Of a stretch of 64,000 bases of DNA, positions 1-8,469 are shown in pieces. The DNA is from JANPCX01 sp031431125 (GTDB taxonomy: Bacteria; Pseudomonadota; Gammaproteobacteria; Burkholderiales; Burkholderiaceae_C): assembly GCA_031431125.1 (NCBI GenBank), contig JANPCX010000041.1, positions 33,771-97,770 of the forward strand. The letters are read 5' to 3'. The notes below the pieces were generated by a model, which was not told the DNA's origin, did no database searches, and saw only the letters and a program-made list of their open reading frames with translations. Both the position numbers and the translations under genes were made by a program. Each line of letters begins with the position of its first letter. Position 1 is the stretch's first letter.

Positions 1-69
1 ATGAACAAGGTCGCAGCATGGCGAGCAGCTTTCCGTCGTTTGATCACTTCCGATCATCCCATTCTGTTC

Positions 70-621
70 ATGAATGAAGCACTGACCCCACCGGCCACTG
101 GCAGCACAACGCGGCGCCCCAACGTGCCTTTCATGCTGTCGCACCCCGCCCATGTGTTGGCCTTGGGCTTTGGCAGTGGACTGTCGCCCGTGGCGCCCGG
201 CACCGTCGGCACCTTGTGGGCCTGGCTGGCCTTTTGGGCGCTGGATCCGTACCTGAGCACCGTCCACTGGGGCGTCGTGCTCCTGGTCGGCTTGTTCGTG
301 GGCTGGTGGGCGTGCACCATCACCGCCAGGAATTTGGCCGTGGCCGATCCCAGCGCCGTGGTCTGGGACGAGGTGATCGCCTTCTGGATCATTCTGTGGC
401 TGGTGACGCCCGCTGGGTTTTGGGCGCAGTTGTCGGCTTTCGTTTTGTTCCGTTACTTCGACGCCGCGAAACCCGGCCCAGTGGCGTGGGCGGACGCCCT
501 CTTCAAGGCCCGCAGCGGCGCACCCGTGGGTTGGGCCCAGGGTTTTGGCATCGTGCTCGACGACTTGGTGGCGGCCTTGTGCACCTTGCTTGTCATCGCT
601 TTGTGGTGGCGGCTGTGGTGA
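70..621 (+). CDS. pgpA: Phosphatidylglycerophosphatase A
   Basis: Removes phosphate from phosphatidylglycerophosphate to give phosphatidylglycerol, at the inner membrane. The family signature FGSGLSPVAPGTVGTLWAW is intact near the N-terminus, followed by several hydrophobic segments and the acidic VWDEV and FRYFDAAKPGP motifs. The reading frame is open back to an ATG at base 1, where ATGA would overlap a gene ending off the window (thiL is the usual neighbour). I chose the ATG at 70 because it leaves about 20 residues before FMLSHP, the usual length; neither start has a visible ribosome site. The end overlaps the next gene. Confidence 0.9.
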   Translation: MNEALTPPATGSTTRRPNVPFMLSHPAHVLALGFGSGLSPVAPGTVGTLWAWLAFWALDPYLSTVHWGVVLLVGLFVGWWACTITARNLAVADPSAVVWDEVIAFWIILWLVTPAGFWAQLSAFVLFRYFDAAKPGPVAWADALFKARSGAPVGWAQGFGIVLDDLVAALCTLLVIALWWRLW

Positions 622-1130
622 TTTCGTCGCCTGTTCCATGGCCTGACCACGTCAAGCCTGATGTGGCGCCGCTGGCAGACCTGCTGCGTGCCCGGGGGTG
701 GCTTTTAGCGACCGCCGAGTCATGCACCGGCGGTTTGATTGCAGCAGTGTGCACTTCTGTTGCCGGTTCCAGCGATTGGTTTGATCGCGGTTTCGTGACC
801 TACAGCAATGCCTCAAAAACCCAGATGTTGGGCGTGTCCGCCAAGCTCATCGAGACCCATGGCGCCGTGAGCCAAGAGGTCGCACTGGCAATGGCCCAAG
901 GTGCTTTGGTGCAGTCGTCCGCCCAACTTGCCGTGGCCGTGACCGGGGTGGCGGGGCCGGATGGGGGCAACCCAGACAAACCCGTGGGCACTGTATGGAT
1001 CGCCACGGCCCGGCGCGGTGCGGCTGCCCATACCGAATGTTTTTTGTTTGCGGGTGACCGTGCCAGTGTGCGTATGCAAACCGTGGTGCAGGCATTGTGT
1101 GCCGTGCGAGCGTGTGCCCTTGGGGTGTGA
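618..1130 (+). CDS. pncC: Nicotinamide-nucleotide amidohydrolase (CinA C-terminal domain)
   Basis: Hydrolyses nicotinamide mononucleotide to nicotinate mononucleotide and ammonia in pyridine nucleotide salvage. The stand-alone CinA C-terminal domain (about 170 aa) is recognised from LATAESCTGGLIA near residue 30, the VSQEVALAMA stretch, and AVTGVAGPDGG. The start is a GTG at 618 (a second GTG lies at 615) overlapping the pgpA stop as GTGA, which implies translational coupling. The longer upstream extension of the frame only shadows pgpA. The N-terminal MoCF-like domain of full CinA is absent, as in most proteobacterial PncC proteins. Confidence 0.9.
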   Translation: MISSPVPWPDHVKPDVAPLADLLRARGWLLATAESCTGGLIAAVCTSVAGSSDWFDRGFVTYSNASKTQMLGVSAKLIETHGAVSQEVALAMAQGALVQSSAQLAVAVTGVAGPDGGNPDKPVGTVWIATARRGAAAHTECFLFAGDRASVRMQTVVQALCAVRACALGV

Positions 1131-1161
1131 CCTTCTTGTCCTGTGATCAACACTGAACCCG

Positions 1162-1170
1162 TGCTACACT
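1162..1170 (+). promoter_or_regulatory. Extended -10 promoter element for the toxin-antitoxin pair
   Basis: TGC followed by TACACT fits an extended -10 box (TGn-TAnnnT) about 30 bp before the antitoxin ATG. No good -35 sits at 16-18 bp, as is common for extended -10 promoters. Supported by position and motif only. Confidence 0.35.
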
Positions 1171-1198
1171 GATCCTGTGTTAAGCTGGGGCCAGTGCC

Positions 1199-1534
1199 AT
1201 GAGTAACCTCACCATCACGATTGACGACCAATTGCTGCGCGCCGCGCGCATCAAAGCCGTTCAGCAGGGCACCAGCGTGAACGAGGTGTGTCGACAAGCC
1301 ATTGCTGCCTTTGCCTTGGACGATCCCAGCCTGGCCAGCGCCCAGGCCCATGCACGCGCCCAGGCGTTTGTGACGTTGTCTGAGCAAGTGCGGATGGCGA
1401 GTGGGGGCAAAGCGGGCCGCGCCCCCAAAGCCCAGGCCACACCAGACACCCGCGCGCCGTCCCGGCGAACGCGCTATCCGGCGGGTTTCGCAGAGAAGTC
1501 CGCAGGCGCAGTGCCGCGCGGAGCGAAACGATGA
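1199..1534 (+). CDS. Ribbon-helix-helix antitoxin-like protein
   Basis: A 111-aa protein whose first 45 residues (SNLTITIDDQLLRAARIKAVQQG...) fit a ribbon-helix-helix DNA-binding domain of the kind found in VapB antitoxins. The rest is Ala/Arg/Lys-rich and low in complexity, typical of a flexible toxin-binding tail, although longer than usual. It overlaps the following PIN-domain gene as ATGA, so the two are almost certainly co-translated. By family behaviour it would neutralise the toxin and repress its own promoter; this is inference from domain and context. I do not recognise a specific named family. Confidence 0.75.
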   Translation: MSNLTITIDDQLLRAARIKAVQQGTSVNEVCRQAIAAFALDDPSLASAQAHARAQAFVTLSEQVRMASGGKAGRAPKAQATPDTRAPSRRTRYPAGFAEKSAGAVPRGAKR

Positions 1535-2088
1535 ACGTCCCGGCCAAACCCGCAGCGCCCGGCGGGCGTTTTTTTGACACCAACATCTTGATCGCCAGCC
1601 AAGACCCGGTGGAAGGCTACAGACGAATGTGCGCCTTGGCCGCGGTCGAAGCAGCCATGAAGGCCGGCTGTTTTGTCATCAGCACCCAGGTCATGCAAGA
1701 GTTTCACGACTTCATGCTGCACAAAAGGTGGATCCAGGCAGACCAGTCGATGGCGTTATTGCAGCAAATGACCGAACACACGGTGGTGCCCGCCAGCAGC
1801 GAGTCCGTCTTGCGCGCAGCCGCCTTGCAGCAGACCCATGGCTTGTCGCTTTGGGACGCGTTGATCGTCCAAGCGGCGTTGGATGCCCGATGCGCTCTCT
1901 TGTTCAGCGAAGACTTGGAAGCAGGCAGGCGCTTTCCGCCCATGCTGAAAAACGATCCCGACCTGGTGGTGGTGAACCCCTTCACCGCCAATGCGGCAGG
2001 TTCAGTTTGGGCCTTGCACGAGTCACCGGCACGCTACGAAGTTGTCTCGCCCAAGCGCAAGGCGAAAACAGCGCTGGCCGACAAGTAG
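1531..2088 (+). CDS. PIN-domain ribonuclease toxin, VapC-like
   Basis: PIN-domain protein of 185 aa, predicted Mg-dependent RNase toxin. The acidic quartet is visible: D16 in FFDTNIL, E57 in QVMQEF, D109 in LWDALI and D128 in FSEDLE. Its start overlaps the antitoxin stop (ATGA), the usual VapBC arrangement of antitoxin first. The protein is longer than typical VapC (about 130-140 aa) because of a C-terminal extension of about 45 residues after the last catalytic Asp, ending in a Lys-rich tail. It converges on holA with only 5 bp between stops. Target RNA cannot be deduced from sequence. Confidence 0.85.
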   Translation: MNVPAKPAAPGGRFFDTNILIASQDPVEGYRRMCALAAVEAAMKAGCFVISTQVMQEFHDFMLHKRWIQADQSMALLQQMTEHTVVPASSESVLRAAALQQTHGLSLWDALIVQAALDARCALLFSEDLEAGRRFPPMLKNDPDLVVVNPFTANAAGSVWALHESPARYEVVSPKRKAKTALADK

Positions 2089-2093
2089 CGCTA

Positions 2094-3230
2094 TCAGGAC
2101 GACGTCGAAACCGTCAAGGCCAGCCGCTGCTTCGTCGCTTTGGCAGGCGGGTTGGGCTTTTGCGAGTATGCGGATGCGCCGCCCGCCAGTTCACACACCA
2201 TCAACACCAAACGCCGCAAGGCGGCCCAGGGCTCGGCGGGCCAGTGGGGGTGACGCAGGCCCTTGACCAGGCCGTCGCAGATGTGGGCGGCTTGCACCAG
2301 CTCGGTCAAGGCCTTGGGTCGCAGCAGCGGCACGATGCGCTCAAACAAACGTTCTTTGGGGCCCCACACCCGGGCATCACGCAGTGCCATGGGCAGTGGC
2401 TGGCCGCCGACCACGGCATCTTGCACACGTTTTAGGGTGCGAATGTCTTCACTCAAGGTCCAGTGCACCAACACCGCCGCCTCGCCCTCGGCTTGCAAAC
2501 CTTGCAGCATGCGCAGCGCCCGGCCAACCTGGCCCGCCAGCACCGCTTCACCGAGTTTGAAGACGTCGTAACGCGCCACGTTCAGCACGGCCGCTTCGAT
2601 GTCTGCGGCGCTTAACTCGCCGGCGGGGTAGAGCAAACCCAGCTTCATCACTTCTTGGTGGGCGGCGAGCAAGTTGCCCTCCACCCTGTCGGCGAAAAAG
2701 TCGAGTGCCTGTTGTCCTTCAACGCCACCTTTCACGCGTTGGTTTTGTTGGGACAGGCGCTGTGCAATCCAGGCGGGCAGCGCTTTGCGCTCTACCGGGT
2801 CCACACGCACCATCACCCCCGCTTGATCGAGGGCGATGAACCAGGCGCTTTGTTGTTGTTGGCGGTCGAGCTTGGGGAGCTGCAACACGGTCAGCACATC
2901 GTCCGACAAGGTCTCGCAATAACGCTGCAAGGCCACCGAGCCGTCTTTGCCAGGTTTGCCTGACGGAATGCGAATTTCAATCAACTGCTTGTCGGAGAAC
3001 AAACTCATTTCCTGCGACGCACCCAGCAAGGCACTCCAGTTGAAATGGGCGCCTGCGACCGTGTGAACTTGACGTTCGTTGTATCCGAGGCTGCGCGCAG
3101 CCATCCGCAGCAGATCGCCCGCTTCTTGTGCCAACAAGGGCTCGTCGCCCCATACGGTGTAGAGGGGCCGCAGGCCTTTGCTGGTGGCTTGCTGCAGGTG
3201 GGCAGCGAGCTGTTCGGCCTTGATCTGCAT
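2094..3230 (-). CDS. holA: DNA polymerase III subunit delta
   Basis: Delta subunit of the replicative clamp loader; it opens the beta sliding clamp. The 378-aa length and features such as LYTVWGDEPLLAQEAGDLLR at the N-terminus and NLLAAHQEVMKLGLL in the middle match HolA. The C-terminal helical collar domain follows. It is the last gene of the leftward leuS-lptE-holA block, 4 bp after the lptE stop, and is probably co-transcribed with them. The last 25 residues are Lys/Pro/Ser-rich and likely unstructured. Confidence 0.93.
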   Translation of the reverse strand: MQIKAEQLAAHLQQATSKGLRPLYTVWGDEPLLAQEAGDLLRMAARSLGYNERQVHTVAGAHFNWSALLGASQEMSLFSDKQLIEIRIPSGKPGKDGSVALQRYCETLSDDVLTVLQLPKLDRQQQQSAWFIALDQAGVMVRVDPVERKALPAWIAQRLSQQNQRVKGGVEGQQALDFFADRVEGNLLAAHQEVMKLGLLYPAGELSAADIEAAVLNVARYDVFKLGEAVLAGQVGRALRMLQGLQAEGEAAVLVHWTLSEDIRTLKRVQDAVVGGQPLPMALRDARVWGPKERLFERIVPLLRPKALTELVQAAHICDGLVKGLRHPHWPAEPWAALRRLVLMVCELAGGASAYSQKPNPPAKATKQRLALTVSTSS

Positions 3231-3234
3231 CGCG

Positions 3235-3747
3235 TCAGGAAGCAGGCAGCTTGAGCGTGGCCAAGCGGCGCATCACTTGCGCCACGATGTCGCTTTGCAT
3301 CACGCGATAAAGCTGCGCCTCTTCTTGTTCCTTGGCCAGGGCTTGGCTTTCGTTGTAGCTCATGTCGCGCACGAGCAAGAGCTCAGCGGGGGGGTGCAGC
3401 ACCGCCCCACTGGGCGTGCGCACGAGGTATTTCAAACGCACGCGCAGTTGAAAGCTGCGCACCAAACCAGCCGATGTGCTGGCCGAGGCCACACGTTCGC
3501 GCGCATCGTGAAGCGCTTCAAATACGACCTGGGCTTGGGCCATCGATTCCACCATGGTGGTGGTTTTGCTGCCGCTGAAGTTGAGTTTCAACTCTTCCAG
3601 CATCAAAGAGCGGGGCGCAAAGCCGGTGAAAGCTATTGTGCTGAATTGCAGCTCGGGGACGCGGCGTAGCTCAAAGCCGCAACCTGCGAGCAACGCTGCG
3701 TAAGAAGCCGTGCCCAACCAATGGCGACGCGAGAGGAAGCGGTTCAT
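3235..3747 (-). CDS. lptE: LPS-assembly lipoprotein LptE
   Basis: Outer-membrane lipoprotein that plugs the LptD barrel and helps place lipopolysaccharide in the outer leaflet. The N-terminus carries a lipoprotein signal ending in the lipobox LLAGC with the acylated Cys at residue 23; the phrase CGFELRR right after it is typical of LptE. The signal also contains SRRHWLG, a Tat-like double arginine, perhaps coincidental. Length 170 aa is normal. It lies between leuS and holA, a common betaproteobacterial order. Confidence 0.9.
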   Translation of the reverse strand: MNRFLSRRHWLGTASYAALLAGCGFELRRVPELQFSTIAFTGFAPRSLMLEELKLNFSGSKTTTMVESMAQAQVVFEALHDARERVASASTSAGLVRSFQLRVRLKYLVRTPSGAVLHPPAELLLVRDMSYNESQALAKEQEEAQLYRVMQSDIVAQVMRRLATLKLPAS

Positions 3748-3758
3748 GCGGTGCTGCG

Positions 3759-6389
3759 TCAGACCACCACGTTGACCAAGCGGCCGGGAACCACAATGAT
3801 CTTTTTCACGGGCTTGCCTTCGCAGAATTTGATGCAGTCTGGGTGGGCCAGGGCCGCCGCTTCGATGGTGGCCTTGTCTGCCGCTGCCGGCACTTTGATG
3901 GCGCCGCGCAGCTTGCCGCCCACTTGCAACATGAGTTCGATCTGATCTTGTACCAGGGCGGATTCATCCACCTCAGGCCATGCCGCATCCAGCAAGTCAC
4001 CGCCTGCAGCCGCGTAACCGAGGTCGCGCCACAGCACCCAGGTGATGTGGGGGCAGGCGGGGTAGAGGGCGCGCAGCAAGATGCCGTAGCCTTCGCGTAA
4101 GGCAGCTTGATCGGCACCGCCGCCATTGCCAACGTACCCTTCCAGCGCGTTGAGCAACTTCATGGCACCTGAGACCACGGTGTTGTATTGCATGCGCTCG
4201 TAGTCGTAACTGATTTGACGGAGTATGTTGTGAACGGTTCGCCGCAACTCCTTGGCACTTTCCGACAGGGTTTGCGTGTTGACCGGTGCTTGTTCGCTTA
4301 GAACATCTGTGTTCTTTGTCGCGCAGGCCCAAATTTTGCGCAAGAAACGGTGTGCCCCTTCGACACCAGCATCGTTCCACTCCAGTGTTTGTTCTGGAGG
4401 CGAAGCGAACATGACGAACAAACGCGCCGTGTCGGCACCGTATTGGTCAATGAGGGCTTGCGGATCAACGCCATTGTTTTTGGACTTGGACATGGTCGTC
4501 ATTTCGAACTCAAGAGGCATGCCGTTGCTCTTGAGTTTTCCTCCAACCACTTGGTTGTGCTCGTTGGTGTGGACGTCTACTTCATGTTCCCAGTAGTAGT
4601 TTTTCCCAGCGGATTCGGGCTTTTGAAAGAAAGCGCCTTTGAGTACCATGCCCTGGGTGAGTAGCTTGGTGAAAGGCTCGTCGACTTTCACCAATTTCAA
4701 ATCACGCATCACCTTGGTCCAAAAGCGGGCGTAGAGCAAATGCAAGATGGCATGTTCAATGCCGCCGATGTACTGGTCCATCGGCATCCAGTAGTCGCTT
4801 CCAGCGCCCACCATGGCCTCGTTGTTGCCCGCATCGCAGTAACGCATGAAGTACCACGACGAGTCCACAAAGGTGTCCATGGTGTCGGTTTCGCGTTTGC
4901 TCGGTTTGCCGCAAATGGGGCAGGGAGCGTTTACGAATGCCGCGTGCTTGTGCAGCGGGTTGCCTGAGCCGTCGGGAATGAGTTCTTCCGGAAGCACGAC
5001 GGGCAAGTCCTTCTCCGGCACCGGCACCGCGCCATGTTCATCGCAGTGGATGATGGGTATCGGTGTGCCCCAGTAACGCTGGCGGCTGATGCCCCAGTCG
5101 CGCAAACGCCAGGTGGTTTTTCTCTCGCCCAGGCCTTTTTCCGACAAAGCTGCGGCTACAGCGTTAACTGCCAGGCCGTAGGGCATGCCGCTGAAGTAGT
5201 CGGAGTTGATGGTGACGCCGTGCTCTTTGTCTGCGTACCAGTCTTGCCAGTGGTCGTAGCTGAATTGTTCGCCATCCACATGCACCACTTGCAGCAAGTC
5301 GATGCCGTATTTTTTGGCAAAGGCAAAGTCGCGTTCATCGTGGGCGGGCACACCCATCACGGCACCGTCGCCGTAACCCATCAGCACATAGTTGCCCACC
5401 CACACGGGCACTTTCGCCCCGGTGATGGGGTGCTCCACGGTCAAGCCTGTGGGGACCCCTTTTTTCTCTTGCGTCGCCAACTCGGCTTCGGTGGTGCCAC
5501 CTGCTTTGCACTCGGCGACAAAGGCAGCAACCACCGGGCTCAAAGCGGCGGCATGCGTGGCCAAGGGGTGCTCTGGTGCCACGGCGCAAAACGTGACACC
5601 CATGATGGTGTCGGCCCTTGTGGTGAACACATAGAGTTTGCCACCGCCTATGGTTTGGCCTTGTGCGTCAACAATGTCGTGCGGGAATGCAAAACGCACG
5701 CCCTCGCTCTTGCCGATCCAGTTCTCCTGCATCAGCTTGACGCGCTCTGGCCATCCTGCGAGGTGGTGCTGCACGTGGTCCAGCAGCTCGGGTGCGTACT
5801 TCGTGATGTTGAGGTAGTAACCGGGAATCTCACGCTTTTCAATGACGGCGCCGGAGCGCCAGCCACGCCCGTCTATTACTTGTTCATTGGCAAGCACGGT
5901 TTGATCGACCGGGTCCCAGTTCACCACTTGGGTGCGGCGTTCGGCAATGCCGGCCCCCAACATTTTCAGGAACAGCCACTGGTTCCACTTGTAATAACTC
6001 GGTGAGCAGGTGGCGACCTCGCGGCTCCAATCGATGGCCAAGCCCATGGCCTGCATTTGGCCTTTCATGTGGGCAATGTTGTCGTAGGTCCACTTCGCGG
6101 GTGGCACCTTGTTCTTCATGGCGGCGTTTTCAGCCGGCAGCCCGAACGCATCCCAACCCATGGGCATGAGCACGTTGAAACCCTTCATGCGCAGCTGGCG
6201 GGCCAGCATGTCGTTGATGGTGTAGTTGCGCACATGGCCCATGTGCAGTTTGCCGCTGGGGTAGGGCAGCATGGAGCAGGCGTAGAACTTGGGCTTGGTT
6301 TTGTCTTCGGTGACGCGGTAGGCGTCAGCCTTGTTCCACGCGGCTTGCGCAGCGCGCTCGATCTCTGAGGGTTTGAAGTCGGGATTCAT
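3759..6389 (-). CDS. leuS: Leucyl-tRNA synthetase
   Basis: Charges tRNA-Leu with leucine. At 876 aa it has the normal LeuRS length. The class I signatures are HMGH at residues 49-52 (HIGH box) and TMSKSKNNGVDP (KMSKS box), with the editing domain in between and a C-terminal anticodon-binding region. The first Lys of KMSKS is Thr here, which I believe is common in this lineage and not a defect. First gene of the leftward leuS-lptE-holA unit. Confidence 0.97.
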   Translation of the reverse strand: MNPDFKPSEIERAAQAAWNKADAYRVTEDKTKPKFYACSMLPYPSGKLHMGHVRNYTINDMLARQLRMKGFNVLMPMGWDAFGLPAENAAMKNKVPPAKWTYDNIAHMKGQMQAMGLAIDWSREVATCSPSYYKWNQWLFLKMLGAGIAERRTQVVNWDPVDQTVLANEQVIDGRGWRSGAVIEKREIPGYYLNITKYAPELLDHVQHHLAGWPERVKLMQENWIGKSEGVRFAFPHDIVDAQGQTIGGGKLYVFTTRADTIMGVTFCAVAPEHPLATHAAALSPVVAAFVAECKAGGTTEAELATQEKKGVPTGLTVEHPITGAKVPVWVGNYVLMGYGDGAVMGVPAHDERDFAFAKKYGIDLLQVVHVDGEQFSYDHWQDWYADKEHGVTINSDYFSGMPYGLAVNAVAAALSEKGLGERKTTWRLRDWGISRQRYWGTPIPIIHCDEHGAVPVPEKDLPVVLPEELIPDGSGNPLHKHAAFVNAPCPICGKPSKRETDTMDTFVDSSWYFMRYCDAGNNEAMVGAGSDYWMPMDQYIGGIEHAILHLLYARFWTKVMRDLKLVKVDEPFTKLLTQGMVLKGAFFQKPESAGKNYYWEHEVDVHTNEHNQVVGGKLKSNGMPLEFEMTTMSKSKNNGVDPQALIDQYGADTARLFVMFASPPEQTLEWNDAGVEGAHRFLRKIWACATKNTDVLSEQAPVNTQTLSESAKELRRTVHNILRQISYDYERMQYNTVVSGAMKLLNALEGYVGNGGGADQAALREGYGILLRALYPACPHITWVLWRDLGYAAAGGDLLDAAWPEVDESALVQDQIELMLQVGGKLRGAIKVPAAADKATIEAAALAHPDCIKFCEGKPVKKIIVVPGRLVNVVV

Positions 6390-6437
6390 GAGAAGTGCCA
6401 GGCGCGCGAAAGATTCGCTGGGGGACTGAAGGGGACG

Positions 6438-6443
6438 ATTATA
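6438..6443 (-). promoter_or_regulatory. Probable -10 box for leuS
   Basis: On the minus strand the sequence reads TATAAT, a perfect -10 hexamer, about 49 bp before the leuS start. No clear -35 is present at 17 bp, so strength is uncertain. Confidence 0.45.
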
Positions 6444-6523
6444 GAAACCAGGGGGCTCGCCTATCCGCGAGCGGGGCTACTAGGGTATGTCAACAGACCC
6501 GAGGCACATCACCCTGGATGGGT

Positions 6524-6955
6524 TCAGCGAGCACTGGAAGCGGCGTTCGGCTCTGCCACGAAGGCAATCCGGCTCAAACCAGCCTGCTGCACCTGGCCGA
6601 TGAGCTGGGCCACCTGACCGTAGGGCACGGCCTTGTCGGCGCGCAGTTGCACCTCGAGCAAGGCATTTTTCTTGGCTTTGTCGGCCAGTCTGGCGCTCAA
6701 GGTCGCGGCATCCAACAATTCGTCACCGAGGTAGAGCTTGCCTTGTGCATCGATGGCCACTGCAATGAAGGGGCTGGCGTCCGAGACCTGGGCAGCGCCA
6801 CTTTGCGGCAAATCCAGTTTCAAACTGCTGGTCATCAAGGGCGCAGTGATCATGAAGATGACGAGCAGCACCAACATCACGTCAATCAACGGCGTCATGT
6901 TGATCTCGCCCATGGGCTGTGGGCCAGTGGTGCGCTCTAAACGACCGAATGCCAT
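6524..6955 (-). CDS. exbD: Biopolymer transport protein ExbD/TolR family
   Basis: Proton-channel partner that energises outer-membrane transport (ExbBD-TonB) or envelope constriction (TolQR). Features seen: short cytoplasmic N-terminus, the conserved INMTPLIDVMLVLLVIFMIT segment with the essential membrane Asp, and a periplasmic domain ending near VAEPN. Length 143 aa is typical. It follows the exbB-like gene by 5 bp. No tolA, tolB or tonB lies beside it, so ExbD or TolR cannot be settled from context; the place after dapB is seen in other Burkholderiales. Confidence 0.87.
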   Translation of the reverse strand: MAFGRLERTTGPQPMGEINMTPLIDVMLVLLVIFMITAPLMTSSLKLDLPQSGAAQVSDASPFIAVAIDAQGKLYLGDELLDAATLSARLADKAKKNALLEVQLRADKAVPYGQVAQLIGQVQQAGLSRIAFVAEPNAASSAR

Positions 6956-6960
6956 GGGGC

Positions 6961-7638
6961 CTAGGCGACGGAATCGCCAGTGTGGGGCAGCTTCAGGGCG
7001 TCAAGGTGGAACTCGCGCAAATCGTGGGCAAAACCTTCGAGTTCCGCTTCGCAGGCGCCTACCATCTTGCCAAAGATGTTGTAAGCCAAGACCGCAGGAA
7101 TGGCCACCGCCAAGCCCGCAGCCGTCATGATGAGTGCTTCCCCCACCGGACCGGAGACACGTTCAATGCTCAGGGTGCCTGCAGACGAAATACCCACCAA
7201 GGCATGGTAGATGCCCCAGACCGTGCCAAACAAACCGATGAAAGGGGCGGTGCTGCCGATCGAGGCCAACAGGACCTGGCCCCACTGAAGTTGGGACAGC
7301 ACGGCGTGCAGTGCGTCGCGCAAACGGCGGGTGAGTTGCGAGGCCGCGCCGCTGCTGGAGGCCAGCGTCGCGGGCCCGGCTTGTGTTGTGGCTGCTTGCA
7401 GCAAAGGCGAGAGCACAGCGCTGCGGTCAAAAGCAAGAAGCTGTGCGTGCCCGGCTTGCAAGTCCGGGGCCGCCCAAAACGCCGCCACGGCACGGGTGAT
7501 GTCGGCGCGTACACGCCGCAGCAACCAGGTTTTCCAAAGAATGAGCACCCAAGCGCTCACCGACATCAGCAGCAGCAGCAGGGCGACGGCTTTGATGACG
7601 CCATCGCCTTGCTGCCAGAAATGTTCAAAACCGTTCAT
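6961..7638 (-). CDS. exbB: MotA/TolQ/ExbB proton channel family protein
   Basis: Inner-membrane proton channel subunit that works with the following ExbD-like protein. Three hydrophobic segments are visible: residues about 15-35, then after the GSTAPFIGLFGTVWGIYHAL motif, and the AAGLAVAIPAVLAYN segment, the last two being the classic MotA_ExbB signatures. Length is 225 aa. It lies 18 bp after dapB on the same strand and is probably part of the same message as bamE and dapB. Confidence 0.88.
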   Translation of the reverse strand: MNGFEHFWQQGDGVIKAVALLLLLMSVSAWVLILWKTWLLRRVRADITRAVAAFWAAPDLQAGHAQLLAFDRSAVLSPLLQAATTQAGPATLASSSGAASQLTRRLRDALHAVLSQLQWGQVLLASIGSTAPFIGLFGTVWGIYHALVGISSAGTLSIERVSGPVGEALIMTAAGLAVAIPAVLAYNIFGKMVGACEAELEGFAHDLREFHLDALKLPHTGDSVA

Positions 7639-7656
7639 GGAATAAAGCGTGGTGGG

Positions 7657-8469
7657 TCAAGCAGTGCCAAGCACATCGTTCATGTCGAACAGACCATGAC
7701 CATGGTTCATCAAAAACCGCGCCGCACGCAAGCTGCCCTGGGCGTAGCCGGCGCGGCTCGAGCTTTTGTGGCTGATTTCAATGCGCTCGCCGATGCCCGC
7801 GAACAGCACCGTGTGGTCGCCGATCACGTCGCCGCCGCGTATCGTGGCGAAACCGATGGTGGAGGGGTCGCGTGCACCGGTCACGCCTTCACGGCCATAG
7901 ACCGCGCACTCGTCCAGGTTGCGGCCCACGGCCTTGGCCACCACCTGGCCCATTTGCAGTGCGGTGCCGCTGGGCGCGTCGACCTTGTGGCGGTGGTGGG
8001 CTTCAATGATTTCAATGTCATAACCTTCATTGAGGGCCCGCGCGGCCACGTCGAGCAAACGCAGCATCACGTTCACCCCGATGCTCATATTGGGAGCCAT
8101 CATCACGGAAATGTGCTGTGCGTATTGGGTGATGCTGGCTTTTTGTTCTGGCGAAAACCCCGTGGTGCCAATGACGGCTTTCACGCCCAACTCACGGCAT
8201 ACCGCCAAATGGGCCAGCGTGCCTTCTGGCCGCGTGAAATCAATCAGAACCTGGGCATTTTTGAGCCCTTCGTTCAAGTCAGCCGTGATACGAACACCAC
8301 TTTGTTGACCCAAAAACGCCGCGGCATCTTGGCCCAGGCTTGGGCTGCCAGGAACATCCAAAGCACCTGCAAGCACCATGTCAGAGGCTTGGTCGACCGC
8401 TTCGATCAGAACCCGACCCATGCGGCCCGAAGCGCCGGCAATCGCGACTCGGCAGGGGGCTGCCATCAA
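7657..8469 (-). CDS. dapB: 4-hydroxy-tetrahydrodipicolinate reductase
   Basis: Reduces hydroxy-tetrahydrodipicolinate with NAD(P)H in the diaminopimelate/lysine pathway, so it feeds both lysine and peptidoglycan synthesis. Seen: the nucleotide-binding GASGRMGR near residue 11, the IGTTGFS motif, and the catalytic signature EIIEAHHRHKVDAPSGTA. Length 270 aa is standard. The start codon overlaps the bamE stop (ATGA), indicating coupling to the outer-membrane assembly gene upstream. Confidence 0.96.
   Translation of the reverse strand: MMAAPCRVAIAGASGRMGRVLIEAVDQASDMVLAGALDVPGSPSLGQDAAAFLGQQSGVRITADLNEGLKNAQVLIDFTRPEGTLAHLAVCRELGVKAVIGTTGFSPEQKASITQYAQHISVMMAPNMSIGVNVMLRLLDVAARALNEGYDIEIIEAHHRHKVDAPSGTALQMGQVVAKAVGRNLDECAVYGREGVTGARDPSTIGFATIRGGDVIGDHTVLFAGIGERIEISHKSSSRAGYAQGSLRAARFLMNHGHGLFDMNDVLGTA

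Noticed and set aside
216..617. N-terminal extension of the pncC frame back to base 216
   Set aside because: Arg/Gly-rich translation of the pgpA gene in another frame; GTG at 618 gives the normal family length.
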